DNA of 64,000 nt, taken from contig CALSFV010000251.1 of the NCBI GenBank assembly GCA_943737045.1, positions 62,001 to 126,000 of the forward strand, given 5' to 3'. Source of the DNA: Parapristionchus giblindavisi. Taxonomy: Eukaryota; Nematoda; Chromadorea; Rhabditida; Diplogasteridae. The notes beneath the pieces are model-generated. The model was given only the letters and a program-made list of their open reading frames with translations. It did not search any database and was not told where the DNA came from. Of the stretch, positions 1-10,428 are shown piece after piece. Numbering within the stretch: the stretch's first letter is position 1; every line of letters starts with the position of its first letter. A program made the position numbers and the translations under genes.

Positions 1-294
1 ACGCGATCAATTAGCTATTTGTTACGAAGGAACAAGAGGAGGGGATCAATAATAGTGATCGATGCCAAACTAATTTTAAATGTTAATTTAATTTTTAAAT
101 TGAATTTATCATACATCGAAAAGATGCAACAAGATTTGAAGAGCAAGTAAAGCAGCGCAAATTCATTTATTTATTGATAATTTATCTACGCCCGAGAGCG
201 CAACGAGAACAATATATGAGTGAAGACATGAAAGAGGGTGTGGGGGAGGGGAGCATGAAGAATATTTATTTATTTATTTATTTATTTAATATTG
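1..294. other. AT-rich flank, no gene recognised
   Basis: This stretch is low complexity (runs of TTTA near 265-290) and contains no open frame I trust. If the exon proposed at 5151 is real, this would be the intron lying upstream of it before the retrotransposon inserted, because the sequence resumes seamlessly at 5144 once the element and its target duplication are removed. Confidence 0.4.
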
Positions 295-299
295 ATAAC

Positions 300-1128
300 T
301 GTAATGACGTGTGGTCACTATGTATAAGTCTGATGGGTAGTGTGTGTATGTCACCCTTGTATCCCGTGTTTAAACAAGAATAACTTGGAGTGAATAGATA
401 TTTATTATCAATAATTATTAGGATACTTGGAAAGGTTGGCCTTCGGCCTTAGATCATAACTTTAAAAGGTTGGAGATGGGAAGGGGATGTAGGCGAGACG
501 GGGCTCTTCCAGTTGGCGTAGGCGATTACCTCAAACTTGGGTAATTAAACAATGAAAGTATAGGGCGATAGGTAATAGCACGAAAGAATAAAACAACAGT
601 GAATGCAAGCGGGGAACGTGGAGAATGAAGTGGAAGTAGATAATGATAGGCAATTGCCAGCAGTGATGAAATATGACGGAGACTATGAGAAAATGTTGGA
701 CTTGAACTTAGGCGTGAAAAGATTTACATAAGCATGACGAAATAGGTGAAGATAGAATAAGAGGATGAAGGTAGACTTATTAAGGCTCAGCAATATGAGA
801 TGGACTTACAGGGAAGTGATAGGAATTAACGAGAAGTGATAAATATGAGTAAATGCGGAGAAAATAATGAATAATTAAAAGTAGGAAGAGCGACGACGTG
901 CCGCCAGTCAGCACGGGAGAGTTGAATGAGACTGACTTGGAGAGAATCAGAAATTGGAGCTGGGAAGAATACCGTAGGATAGTTGGGCCATTACAACATG
1001 CGCATCATAGTGCGCGATTCAACTTGAATTCTACCGTATATTCTTTGGTCTATCATGAACTGATTGTTTTAGGCAAACTTGGATTATTTATTCTATTTTA
1101 ATTGTATTTGAGTAGCGATTTCGCTACA
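300..1128 (-). repeat. 3' LTR of the BEL/Pao element
   Basis: The sequence matches 4310-5138 at an offset of 4010 with no difference seen. Relative to element transcription (minus strand) it holds an SL1-like segment at 550-530, a small GGCC-TTC-GGCC hairpin near 440-450 and an AATAAA polyadenylation hexamer at 406-401. That order suggests U3 from 1128 to about 551, R from about 550 to 385, and U5 down to 300. The R boundaries are inference. Confidence 0.93.
530..550 (-). promoter_or_regulatory. SL1 spliced-leader sequence inside the 3' LTR
   Basis: Read on the minus strand this is 21 of the 22 nt of nematode SL1 (core TTTAATTACCCAAGTTTGAG); only the first G is replaced, by T at 551. It is followed directly by GTAA, the same splice donor start found in the SL1 RNA gene, so about 25 nt agree with SL1 RNA as I know it. 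No Sm-binding AATTTTGG motif and no SL RNA-like 3' half follow, so this is not a complete SL RNA gene. Confidence 0.9.
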
Positions 1129-1139
1129 CTCCCCCCTTC
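1129..1139 (-). other. Polypurine tract of the BEL/Pao element
   Basis: On the minus strand GAAGGGGGGAG lies directly against the first base of the 3' LTR, the place where plus-strand DNA synthesis is primed in LTR retrotransposons. Confidence 0.8.
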
Positions 1140-1381
1140 GAGAAGGTGAACTCATAGTAGAAGGTTGAAATGAAAAAAATCGTAGCCTTAGATGATAGTA
1201 TAGAAGAATAGATTGGATACGGTAGGTGAATGAAAGATGATTACTGTAGTTGTGGATACGGTATATGATGGATATAGATAATAGGCATTTGATGGGTCGG
1301 AGACTCCCTCCCCCCGGGAGATGAAGAAGGAAAGATATTGATATTGATATGGAATATAAGGTGATTTGGGAGAAGAATGAA

Positions 1382-3955
1382 TCAGTGAATGGGCGATACT
1401 GAATTTGCATCGACACCATGAAATCTCGGAGAGGCTGTGGAAACAGACTGCACTCCTCGATCCTTCATCATTTCAGTCTGATCCTTGGCATATACCATTC
1501 TATCTTTGAGTTTATTACTTGTTCTCAATTGATTATAGGTATTATGACTAGGATGAATATGAATAGATGAAGTATCGGATAATATTGATGGATCGGACTT
1601 GGAATCATTTGCCTCTATGGTTCGAATATGAAGTAAGATGGGATTATCTGTTGGTTCATCTTCGTCTGAATCATCATCTGATACATCGGATATTGTATTG
1701 ATTTGCATGAATTCTTCCATTTTACGAATAAATGCAGGATCATCTTCTGGTCGGACATAGTTTTCATCATCATCGGATAGGATAGACAATTGATGAATGT
1801 TCAGTTGTTGTTCTTGACATACAACTTCATTACTAGTTCCTCCCATTACGAGACCGAAAGCAGATTCATGTAGTCTCAGACCACTTGGTAGAGTATGAGT
1901 GGAGAGATTATGAAGTATTGATAGGGTATCATCGACACCTAAGAGTAGTTGTGGTATGATAGAACCATCTCGATTAGGACTATCCGCAAGTCGGAGTTTG
2001 TGCTTCTTGATATAGCCAATATCTGCTTTAGATAGTCTACGAACTTGGATAGGACCAGTTACTGAACTGTTTATTACGACTGCTTTGATAGTATGAACAT
2101 TCGGTGTATTGATTGAATCGGTATTGATTGATTGTACCTTGAGTTTTACGACATCGTAGGACTGAGTTTCCTTTTCTATGCCTGTAGCCAACGACAGAGA
2201 GAGCTGCTTGGTACCAATCTTCTCGAGGTTCATCTTCTCGACGATGTCCTTTGAGATAAGAGTCATTTCTGCACCTGTATCGAGTAAGATATCGATTTCT
2301 TGGGAGTTATGACTCATACTAGGATCAATCGGATCTGGATCGAACTCTTGACTTGGATCAAGGACAGCAGCTCTGACTGTAAGCAGTCTATGAGCATTGG
2401 AGATAGGTTGACTAGGCTTGGATGTTTGAGTAACTGCAAACTGTCCTGCTCTCTCAGGGCGTTGGATGTTCTTGAAACAGATCGAATCATGGTGTGGCCC
2501 TTGGCAGATTGAGCATGTCATGCCACAGGTCTTGACATGATCGGATGATAGGCAGAGTGGGCATAGTTTCTTTTTCTCAACTATTTGAACTCTGTCTTTG
2601 ATTATTGGGACTTTTTTACATGCAGATGGATTGGGATGTTTTTCACAATAAACACATTTGATATATTGAATGAATGGTTTGTTTTCAGGAGGTTGGAATT
2701 GAGATTGATATTGATTGAATTGCTGTTCTGGATTGATATTGAATGAATGATTGTTATAAGGAGTGAACTGAGGATATGATTGATTACTGTATTGATTGAA
2801 TGGGGGTACTGTAGATGATTCAGGAGTGGAGAAATCGATATTTCTCTGTGGTTGATATGATGGATTACGGTAGAATGAGTTATTCGGTCTGATATCTTTG
2901 ATCTCTTTGAACTCAGTCGTAGTTCCTGATGCAAGATCTAGTTGGATTTCAGATCGGATATGTTTGATTAGGTATTTTAGAGTAGCAATAGCATCTTTGT
3001 TTTGATTCGCTTCGTGAAGTTTTCTTCTATATTGTGGGGCGAATTTCTCGATGATCAATAGGCATGATAGATGGGATTGTTCTCCTTCACCTTGGAGTTG
3101 TTGCACAAGAGCAAGTAGTTCTCGGGCTAGATCAATCTGATCATTGGGATAGTTGGACTTAGCCTTTATTCGATGGATAGATTGATAGACTTGGGATGAT
3201 GTTTCCTCTTCATTACCGTATTCCTCTTCTAATGCTTCGAGAGCTTCTTTCAGATACGAACCATCATTAGGATATGGTTTGATGACCTTGAGAGCATCGC
3301 CCTCTAGGAATCCTTCTAGGTATAGATGTTTCTCAGTATCGATTAGATTGTCTCTCTTCATTATCAGGGATTGGAATAGTTTGATGAATGTTTTGTACTC
3401 GGCTCTATTGTATCCATTGAACTTTGGAATAGTCAGAGTAGGAAGAGGTACATGTCTAGGCTTAGTCACTAATGGACTCTCGGAAGCATCGAGGAATTCA
3501 TCTTCTTCTTTGATAGATGTAGCAACATTCTTTATCTTTAGATTTCGGATGATAGTCTCGGAGTTGTTTTTGAGAGCCATTCTTACTATTGCTAGTTGTT
3601 TATCGACAAGTATAGATAGATCGGATGGATCTAGAGGTAGACCTTTGTCGTCATAACCTCTTAGAATCATATGGAATAGATTATCCTCTTGAGCTTTGAC
3701 GTGAGGATCAGAGATAGCATTGAGTTTGGATTCAAGAGAATTTGTTTGAGATTGGAGTACAGATAGATTCACTCGGATATCAATCTCGGATTTGTCTACT
3801 TCTACTCCATGATCTTCATGATCAGACATTGATTTACATGATACTATGTTGATTACATGTTGTTTGAGTTGATCGAAGTGAATGATTACGTTAGCTCTAG
3901 CTGTTTTGAGCTTATCATAATAGGACTTGTATGTGCTTTGATTAGTATTCTTCAT
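1382..3955 (-). CDS. Gag-protease polyprotein, BEL/Pao family, without pol
   Basis: An uninterrupted 857-residue frame. From about residue 172 to 250 it has the DUF1759-like gag core (PKFNGY...F...E.K..YL.GFLEGDAL). Residues about 432-495 are a cysteine/histidine cluster of the BEL/Pao knuckle type (CVYC..H, KKLCPLCLSSDHV, CSICQGPHHDSIC). The aspartic protease (DUF1758 type) has its active site DTGAEMTLI near residue 558 and runs on to the conserved LPSGLRLHESAFGLVMGG. Autonomous relatives would continue into reverse transcriptase; this one ends in an acidic and Ser-rich tail and stops at 1382. The chosen ATG (3955) is the first of the frame and lies 354 nt from the 5' LTR. The product would form particles and process itself but cannot copy or integrate. 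A deletion derivative is the simplest reading. Confidence 0.92.
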   Translation of the reverse strand: MKNTNQSTYKSYYDKLKTARANVIIHFDQLKQHVINIVSCKSMSDHEDHGVEVDKSEIDIRVNLSVLQSQTNSLESKLNAISDPHVKAQEDNLFHMILRGYDDKGLPLDPSDLSILVDKQLAIVRMALKNNSETIIRNLKIKNVATSIKEEDEFLDASESPLVTKPRHVPLPTLTIPKFNGYNRAEYKTFIKLFQSLIMKRDNLIDTEKHLYLEGFLEGDALKVIKPYPNDGSYLKEALEALEEEYGNEEETSSQVYQSIHRIKAKSNYPNDQIDLARELLALVQQLQGEGEQSHLSCLLIIEKFAPQYRRKLHEANQNKDAIATLKYLIKHIRSEIQLDLASGTTTEFKEIKDIRPNNSFYRNPSYQPQRNIDFSTPESSTVPPFNQYSNQSYPQFTPYNNHSFNINPEQQFNQYQSQFQPPENKPFIQYIKCVYCEKHPNPSACKKVPIIKDRVQIVEKKKLCPLCLSSDHVKTCGMTCSICQGPHHDSICFKNIQRPERAGQFAVTQTSKPSQPISNAHRLLTVRAAVLDPSQEFDPDPIDPSMSHNSQEIDILLDTGAEMTLISKDIVEKMNLEKIGTKQLSLSLATGIEKETQSYDVVKLKVQSINTDSINTPNVHTIKAVVINSSVTGPIQVRRLSKADIGYIKKHKLRLADSPNRDGSIIPQLLLGVDDTLSILHNLSTHTLPSGLRLHESAFGLVMGGTSNEVVCQEQQLNIHQLSILSDDDENYVRPEDDPAFIRKMEEFMQINTISDVSDDDSDEDEPTDNPILLHIRTIEANDSKSDPSILSDTSSIHIHPSHNTYNQLRTSNKLKDRMVYAKDQTEMMKDRGVQSVSTASPRFHGVDANSVSPIH

Positions 3956-4105
3956 GACTGTTGCCTGCCACGCGGGTCTTGTTGAATACTAGTTGGATGA
4001 TAATGATGAATAGAAAGATAGGATGGATAGATGAGTTCCTATTGATTCTAGGATACTCGGAGTGATGATGAAATGAATGAATAATTGATTGAATCGGAAT
4101 ATGAA

Positions 4106-4265
4106 CCTATATCGTCTACGAAGTAGGAACTTATTCGGAGGATTTCAGGATATTTTAGATGAAAGAAGTTGAAAGGGAACTTGGACCTATATCGTCTACG
4201 AAGTAGGTTTAGTTCGGATTCAGAATTGGAGTCAGCAATGGGACCTATATCGTCTGCGAAGTACG
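4106..4265 (-). promoter_or_regulatory. Three repeated hairpins in the element leader
   Basis: A 22-nt unit (consensus CCTATATCGTCTACGAAGTA then GG on the plus strand) occurs at 4106-4127, 4186-4207 and 4244-4265. Each can fold into a 9-bp stem with one mismatch and a 4-nt loop. They lie between the primer-binding site and gag, where retroelements keep packaging and dimerisation signals; that role is inference from position. Confidence 0.55.
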
Positions 4266-4291
4266 ACTATTGGACTTGGAATAGTTGGAAT

Positions 4292-4309
4292 ATTAGACCG
4301 TATGCACCA
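4292..4309 (-). other. Primer-binding site, tRNA-Gly-like
   Basis: Directly after the 5' LTR the minus strand reads TGGTGCATACGGTC. The first 8 nt complement a tRNA ending ATGCACCA, as tRNA-Gly(GCC) does in animals; the match then slips by one inserted A before CGG. The start TGG at the LTR edge is typical, the tRNA identity is tentative. Confidence 0.6.
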
Positions 4310-5138
4310 TGTAATGACGTGTGGTCACTATGTATAAGTCTGATGGGTAGTGTGTGTATGTCACCCTTGTATCCCGTGTTTAAACAAGAATAACTTGGAG
4401 TGAATAGATATTTATTATCAATAATTATTAGGATACTTGGAAAGGTTGGCCTTCGGCCTTAGATCATAACTTTAAAAGGTTGGAGATGGGAAGGGGATGT
4501 AGGCGAGACGGGGCTCTTCCAGTTGGCGTAGGCGATTACCTCAAACTTGGGTAATTAAACAATGAAAGTATAGGGCGATAGGTAATAGCACGAAAGAATA
4601 AAACAACAGTGAATGCAAGCGGGGAACGTGGAGAATGAAGTGGAAGTAGATAATGATAGGCAATTGCCAGCAGTGATGAAATATGACGGAGACTATGAGA
4701 AAATGTTGGACTTGAACTTAGGCGTGAAAAGATTTACATAAGCATGACGAAATAGGTGAAGATAGAATAAGAGGATGAAGGTAGACTTATTAAGGCTCAG
4801 CAATATGAGATGGACTTACAGGGAAGTGATAGGAATTAACGAGAAGTGATAAATATGAGTAAATGCGGAGAAAATAATGAATAATTAAAAGTAGGAAGAG
4901 CGACGACGTGCCGCCAGTCAGCACGGGAGAGTTGAATGAGACTGACTTGGAGAGAATCAGAAATTGGAGCTGGGAAGAATACCGTAGGATAGTTGGGCCA
5001 TTACAACATGCGCATCATAGTGCGCGATTCAACTTGAATTCTACCGTATATTCTTTGGTCTATCATGAACTGATTGTTTTAGGCAAACTTGGATTATTTA
5101 TTCTATTTTAATTGTATTTGAGTAGCGATTTCGCTACA
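4310..5138 (-). repeat. 5' LTR of the BEL/Pao element
   Basis: This is the twin of 300-1128. On the minus strand it contains the SL1-like segment at 4560-4540 and AATAAA at 4416-4411. Transcription of the element should start here. Confidence 0.93.
4540..4560 (-). promoter_or_regulatory. SL1 spliced-leader sequence inside the 5' LTR
   Basis: Same SL1 core plus GTAA donor as at 530-550. From this copy the donor faces gag; a weak acceptor-like CAACAG lies 2 nt before the gag ATG (3955), so cis-splicing from the SL1 segment could yield an mRNA that looks trans-spliced. That splicing event is inference. Confidence 0.88.
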
Positions 5139-5150
5139 ATAACATTGTAG

Positions 5151-6070
5151 CCGCCAGTGGTGATCGCGATGCCGCCGCCCTCATCCGATCACGTAGTGAT
5201 AGCCATGCCACCACCCGAGAGCAGTCAAGAGAAGGTTTTTTTTTATTATTTTATTAATTTTCTTATTATTATTATTATTATTAATATTATTATTATTGAT
5301 TTAATTTTATTATTATTGTATTTATTTAAATATTTTGGCACTTGTTCAGAGCACCGGCTAGTGCCCAAAAGGGGGCGAAAAATAAAATAAGCACGAAGGA
5401 GAGGGCATTTGATACTTTTTTACTGTACTTTTGGACTGGTCCAGTGGTCTGAAGTAATGCCAATATTTGTTTCGTCACCTCTATCAGAATTTGTGAGACA
5501 ATTAGCTCTGGCTCCCCGGGAAAATGCGTGTTTGAAAGTGTGCTCAATGAGCTAAAATGGCGGCAGGAAGAGCGGCAAAACAGATGTGAGAGGCCTGCGT
5601 TGCACTCTTTGCGCTAAACACACACTTTTCGCGTTTTTATTTGCGACTTGAACACCAAATCAAATCATTTATTTTCCTGTATAAGAAAGAAAGGGATGGT
5701 ATGGGATTCTTCTTATCACGTTAAACGGGGTCAGGAAAACTAGTCTTCGTGTGCCATAGTAGTCGGTTCGAGCGAACACCGAATTCACAGATTATTTATT
5801 TATCTATTTATCTTATATTGAATAAATGTGACAGCAAGTGATAAAGTAAATAGGCCGTTGTAGACGTTTCCATTTGAAAAATCAACTAAAACAATCGATA
5901 CAACGCTAAGGCCTTCAATCAATCAATAATATCTTTGCCAATCAATCGATACGAACACAGACCAATCAATAATCGTTAAGGAGAAGGAGCTGACGCCACC
6001 CTCATCGCCCTCTTCTGCCGCTGCCAATCAGCACTCGACGCAGTACGGCGCCGTCGACTCCCTGCACTGA
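5151..6070 (+). CDS. Possible 3' exons of a plus-strand host gene
   Basis: Two blocks look coding. Block one, 5151-5234, follows ATTGTAG and gives 28 codons with an internal repeat (VVIAMPPPSS / VIAMPPPESS), ending AAG before GTTTTT. Block two, 5981-6070, follows GTTAAG and in the matching phase reads EKELTPPSSPSSAAANQ and so on to a TGA. A different phase of block two is also open and ends GAG before GTACGGTAG, so the frame is uncertain. I do not recognise the protein; it is Pro/Ser-rich. The intron between them (5235-5980) is AT-rich and holds nothing else I can name. The BEL/Pao element ends 12 bp upstream of block one, with only its TSD and 7 bp between. Confidence 0.35.
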
Positions 6071-8650
6071 TCGAGGTACGGTAGTTCGGATTTATCGATC
6101 GATTATTTTGTGATTTATTGATTTTTTTTTGACGATTTATTGATTTATTGGTGCTGATCCGGGTCAATTCTTGAGGTGTATTGATTTATTGATTTTAAAA
6201 AAATGTTTTTGTCTTCAGGTGATGTACGCGAGCTCCGCGACCGTCTCAGCATTTGATCGATTCCTAATATTGGCCCCAGACTACCGTAGCCCTCCATACC
6301 GTCGTCTTCTACCGTATATCTACCGTCTACTACCGTATACCGTGCACACCACGCGTCAGACGTTCCCCCGACCCCACCATTGATGATTGATCAGACTATA
6401 ATATAATATTAACTACCACCCCGCAACTGACTCCAGACCGTGCCCATATTCAATTTGGTTACATTATATATTATATATCGATTGATTGATTGACTTTGTG
6501 AATCCTACGCCTGCAGTATGCTTTCCGCACACCACCCACCACCCCGCTCTTATTCCGTAATATACGCCAATTGCTCAATATATACGCCTAATCGGTTTAA
6601 TATGTACTCTATCGTACTCTCTCTATACTGCTTGAACACACAATATTGATTTATTGATTGATTGATTGATTTATATTGATTGTAATATTGTTCGCCATCT
6701 AATCCATATCAGCCTGATAATATATCCCACTCAACATCCCGCCTCGACCCTAATATATTATTGATTGATCTATATATTATTGATTGATTCATTGTTTATG
6801 TTTATCATAGTTGTTTTGCACAATCAATAAGCCCCACTGTTTCACTCTGATTCATGCACACCCCTACCGTATCCCCGCCTACCGTATCCCCCGCCGTATT
6901 GATTGTGATCCACCGCCATCTCTCTCTCTCTCTCTCAACCCGTCCATCATCATTCATCTCCCGTAATGAGTGCGTGATCAAACGATTTTCGCCCTAAATT
7001 ATCGATTTTCTGGCCCTATCACGCACAGTACTCCCGCAGCGCGCTCGCACTAGTGGCACCAAATATTGATTAATTATCGATTTTTACGCCCCCTCTCCTT
7101 CCTTCTCTTAAGCCTGATGACTGGGTACAGGCAACATCCTCCTCCCACACACGTGCTCATTCGCGAGTTGTAGGCCTGACACAGAGAAGCACCCCGCCGA
7201 ACCACCTACCGTATACCCTAACAATACCGTAACCCCCCGCTCTCCCTGTTAATATAAATACATCGATTATTTCGCTCACACTCGAATTAGGTAGTACGGT
7301 ATATCTATTATCTTGTAAACTGCACAGCTGCTAAATGCCGGAAGTTTACGCACACGCGCGCGCTCTCACATATTTCTCACCGTTTTCTTGTTTATGTCTG
7401 TCGACGAATATCGATTGAAATATTGACTGATTGATCGAGATCTGGATAAAAGAAATATTGATTGATCTTGGTGTAATTATGCGTATGGATGATACGGAAG
7501 GGGCGATGCGGGGCTAGAACAATTAGGGGAGAGAGAAAGAGGAGAAGGACGGAGGGGAGGGAGAGGGAGAGGAGAAGGAGAGGGAGGAAAGTGGCTCGAC
7601 TTTGGCTGATTAGTTCAGATCATGTGGAGTAGTTTACAGAGAGAGAGTGGAAGAGGAAGGGGAAGAAGATGGAGAAGGGGGTGGGGCCTACTCCATCCGA
7701 CATCGGAAGGAAGGTCTTCAGACTTACTACCAACCAGATGTATGATCAGTCTATAGCTCCGAGCTTGAGCAGTGATCTTCCCTGTTGTCGCCAACAGTAC
7801 GCTACAGTAGTCCGATGAGGGTACTGTAGGAGGAGCCTACAGTACTTCAGTCTGCATTATCGTTTCATAGTTGTTTGTGTTAGTGTGAGTGAACAGTCTC
7901 TGTGCTCGAGTTCGGAGGTATTTACCCCTAAAGTATTCCGACTAGTCGACTACAGTATGCTACAGTATGAAGACAGATGAGGGTACTGTAGTCATGGACC
8001 AGGAGCCTACGGTACTGCAGTCGAAAGTCTAACAGTAACTCGGTGCCGGTACGATCATTCCGGGTTTTGATTTCACGATGAGCAGCCAGTTTCTGTGCAT
8101 GGTGTTATGCGTGCTGATCAAATCCCGGTGCGCACCATTTAGTCGAGAGGGTTACGGTAGGATCGGATTACGGTCGGTTCAACCAGGTCAACACCCGGTC
8201 CGGCGGGTCAGATGCGCTTCGCATGCCTGGATTTGATTACACGAATATCCTCACGAATGCTGTAACGAGTGTGGTATGCGTGCAAATCAAACCCTGGTAC
8301 GAGCGCTGCTCTGAGTGTCGGGTTACGGTAGGAGTCAGATACGGTAGTTCTCAGGTATGTTCCAATCGATATAGCTGTCCGCTATGGGTCATGTCAAGCG
8401 TGAGACCTTGTCGGTGCGGCGGACATGGTACCATCCTTGACACGACCTGCCCGTGGATTACGGTACGTGTGGGTTACGGTACTTTACTTTGGTTACTGTG
8501 TTTCTGGATTACTGTAGTGTGGTGCCGTATTCTTCGTTTGTATTAGTAGCGATTGCTGTTGTTGTATTTTGAGTCCTCCCAAGGGTATTATGGTGCAAGT
8601 GGTGTAGGGTTACTGTAATTATGCCAAGCTAGGTGTGACGCGGTCGCATC
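6071..8650. other. Gene-poor repeats: ATTGATTG runs, CT run, CTACCGTA motifs
   Basis: ATTGATTG-type runs (6480-6800), a CT microsatellite near 6920, a purine-rich GGAGAGGG stretch (7540-7600) and many CTACCGTA or TACTGTAG motifs. From 7780 to 8540 there are imperfect repeats around TACAGTA and TTACGGTA. No exon was recognised. Confidence 0.5.
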
Positions 8651-10390
8651 GTGTCACACGACACCGATAATCGGTGAGAGATATATTTTATAAAGCGGTT
8701 GCCGGGAAACTACTCACAGAGAAAATTCTCTTACAAGATGTTATGCTCTAAGAATTTCACTGCTTAGAACAGAAAATCAGAAATTTAATTTCTTACTTTT
8801 AAAGAGGAATTTTCGCATATATTTCTTATAATTAAGAAAATGAAGTAGTAAGAAATTGAAAATTTAGGTAAATTTTCTGTGTGCGTACGGATGGGTTTGA
8901 TATAAGTGAGAGTGCTCGGGGGGAATGTGATTAGGTGGAGGGAGGGCACGGACTACTCAGGATAATGAGTTACAAAATCAAATATGTGAAAATGCATGAT
9001 CATCTATCATGGAATGGAAACCGTCAAACTATGTATTTAAATAAAAAATAAATAAATATTTGAGGACAACACACGTGGTTTCCTATTCGATTGGGCACGC
9101 ATTGTTTGATAACAACACTAGACGACAAAATTATTGAAAAGGTAGAATCATGATTTCAGAAAAAAAAATGTAGCGTTGAAAGCAAGCAAGCAAAGGCGTT
9201 TATTTCTGAAAATAGGAAAACTATATTATTAGGTTGTCGGGATAGTCTTGACACCTTTTTCGATCGTTTATTTCTCGAAGCAAACAGGAGTACGTTATGG
9301 GTAATATGCTCCATCATCATCAACAAATGTAGTGCCAACGTTCGGTCAATGTGTGGTTTCCCTCTTTGTAGAACCCAGCTGGGCGCGAAGTAAAGTATTG
9401 CTTGAGTGCAGACTCGACACTTCCACGGGACTTGAAGGTCCTATATCGGCTCATCCAATCACTAAACCCAACACTAAATAATCGTGCTGAATTGTCAATT
9501 GAACTCTCACAATTATCCTTACTCAACTTTGATCTTTGATTATAGCCACACTCCTCTCTCTCTCATTTCTCTCTCACTCTGACCTCCCTCCCAAACCTAA
9601 CGCAGTCCATGTTTCTCTCATCCCTTCATTCTTATTCCTGTCATTCTTTCACAGCATCTATTTGTGCGGTTGTGTTCTTGCCCTCTCTAGTCCACTTGTC
9701 GGTTTTCATATTTTTCATTGTAGGTAGCCACACCTTTCACTGATGATGGAGAAACAATCTCCGAAACGTTTGTATAAAAGTCACGTTTCTTCATACATTC
9801 CTGGTCTCACACAGTTTCAAAAAAGATCATCTGCACCTTTACAAATTTGCCGTGAGTGAAGGAAAATTATAATTGTTCAATGTTACTTTTAATTGTAAAA
9901 AATCACTTGATTCTTGTGGTTATCCCCGCTCTCCATCCGTCTCAATAGTGGTTGCAATTGGCCCATATGATATGGGATTCTGCGCGCGCGAGTACTCTCT
10001 ATGGCTGTGCCCATCGATCTATTCTCATCGTGTGACGAGCTCTATCACTGATCTAACACGGACAGAGAATCGCCCGCTTTATTTGAAACAACAGTTGGGT
10101 CTCACTTAACGTCAGACGTCAAAAGATCAAAGATCAAAGATCAACATTTCCAAATAAAGTTCATTTGGTAATTTCCAAAAGTGCCTTTCGTAGAATATTC
10201 ATAACTCGCTTCACACATCACCAATCAAAGCGTTCTTTTTCAGATTTATTTTATTTATTTTGTTTTTTTTTTAGATTTGTTTTTTTAGATATAGAGACAA
10301 AGGATTTCTAAAGTTTTATTAGGTTCATGCTTATCCAACTTTTTTTCGCGCGGTTAGGCTTGGGATTTCTCAAGTTTAATATGGATTAGG
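8651..10390. other. No gene recognised
   Basis: AT-rich sequence with A/T hairpins (8700-8880), a CT-rich stretch (9540-9680) and a short structured motif at 9740-9789 discussed among the findings. GATCAAA heptamers occur at 10118-10143. Short open frames here lack splice or family support. Confidence 0.4.
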
Positions 10391-10428
10391 ATTACTGGCG
10401 CTACTTAAACCGAAATAAGCATTATTTA

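Larger units (their letters stand above)
300..5138 (-). mobile_element. Non-autonomous BEL/Pao LTR retrotransposon
   Basis: Two 829-bp LTRs (300-1128 and 4310-5138), which look identical by eye, bound a 3.2-kb interior. In plus orientation each LTR starts TGTAATG and ends GCTACA. The insertion is flanked by the 5-bp direct repeat ATAAC at 295-299 and 5139-5143. The interior reads on the minus strand: primer-binding site at 4309, leader, one gag-protease frame (3955-1382), about 250 bp of non-coding sequence, then a purine tract against the 3' LTR. No reverse transcriptase, RNase H or integrase frame exists, so it must have moved using enzymes supplied by another element. Matching LTRs and an intact target duplication point to a recent insertion. 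The BEL/Pao assignment rests on the gag and protease motifs. Confidence 0.93.

Noticed and set aside
174..383. Short frames crossing the LTR edge and similar ones at 898-1101, 4169-4393 and 4908-5111
   Set aside because: They lie antisense to the element, repeat because the LTR repeats, and have no domain.
530..550. A complete SL1 RNA gene
   Set aside because: Only the leader and donor match; Sm site and 3' stem-loops of SL RNA are missing.
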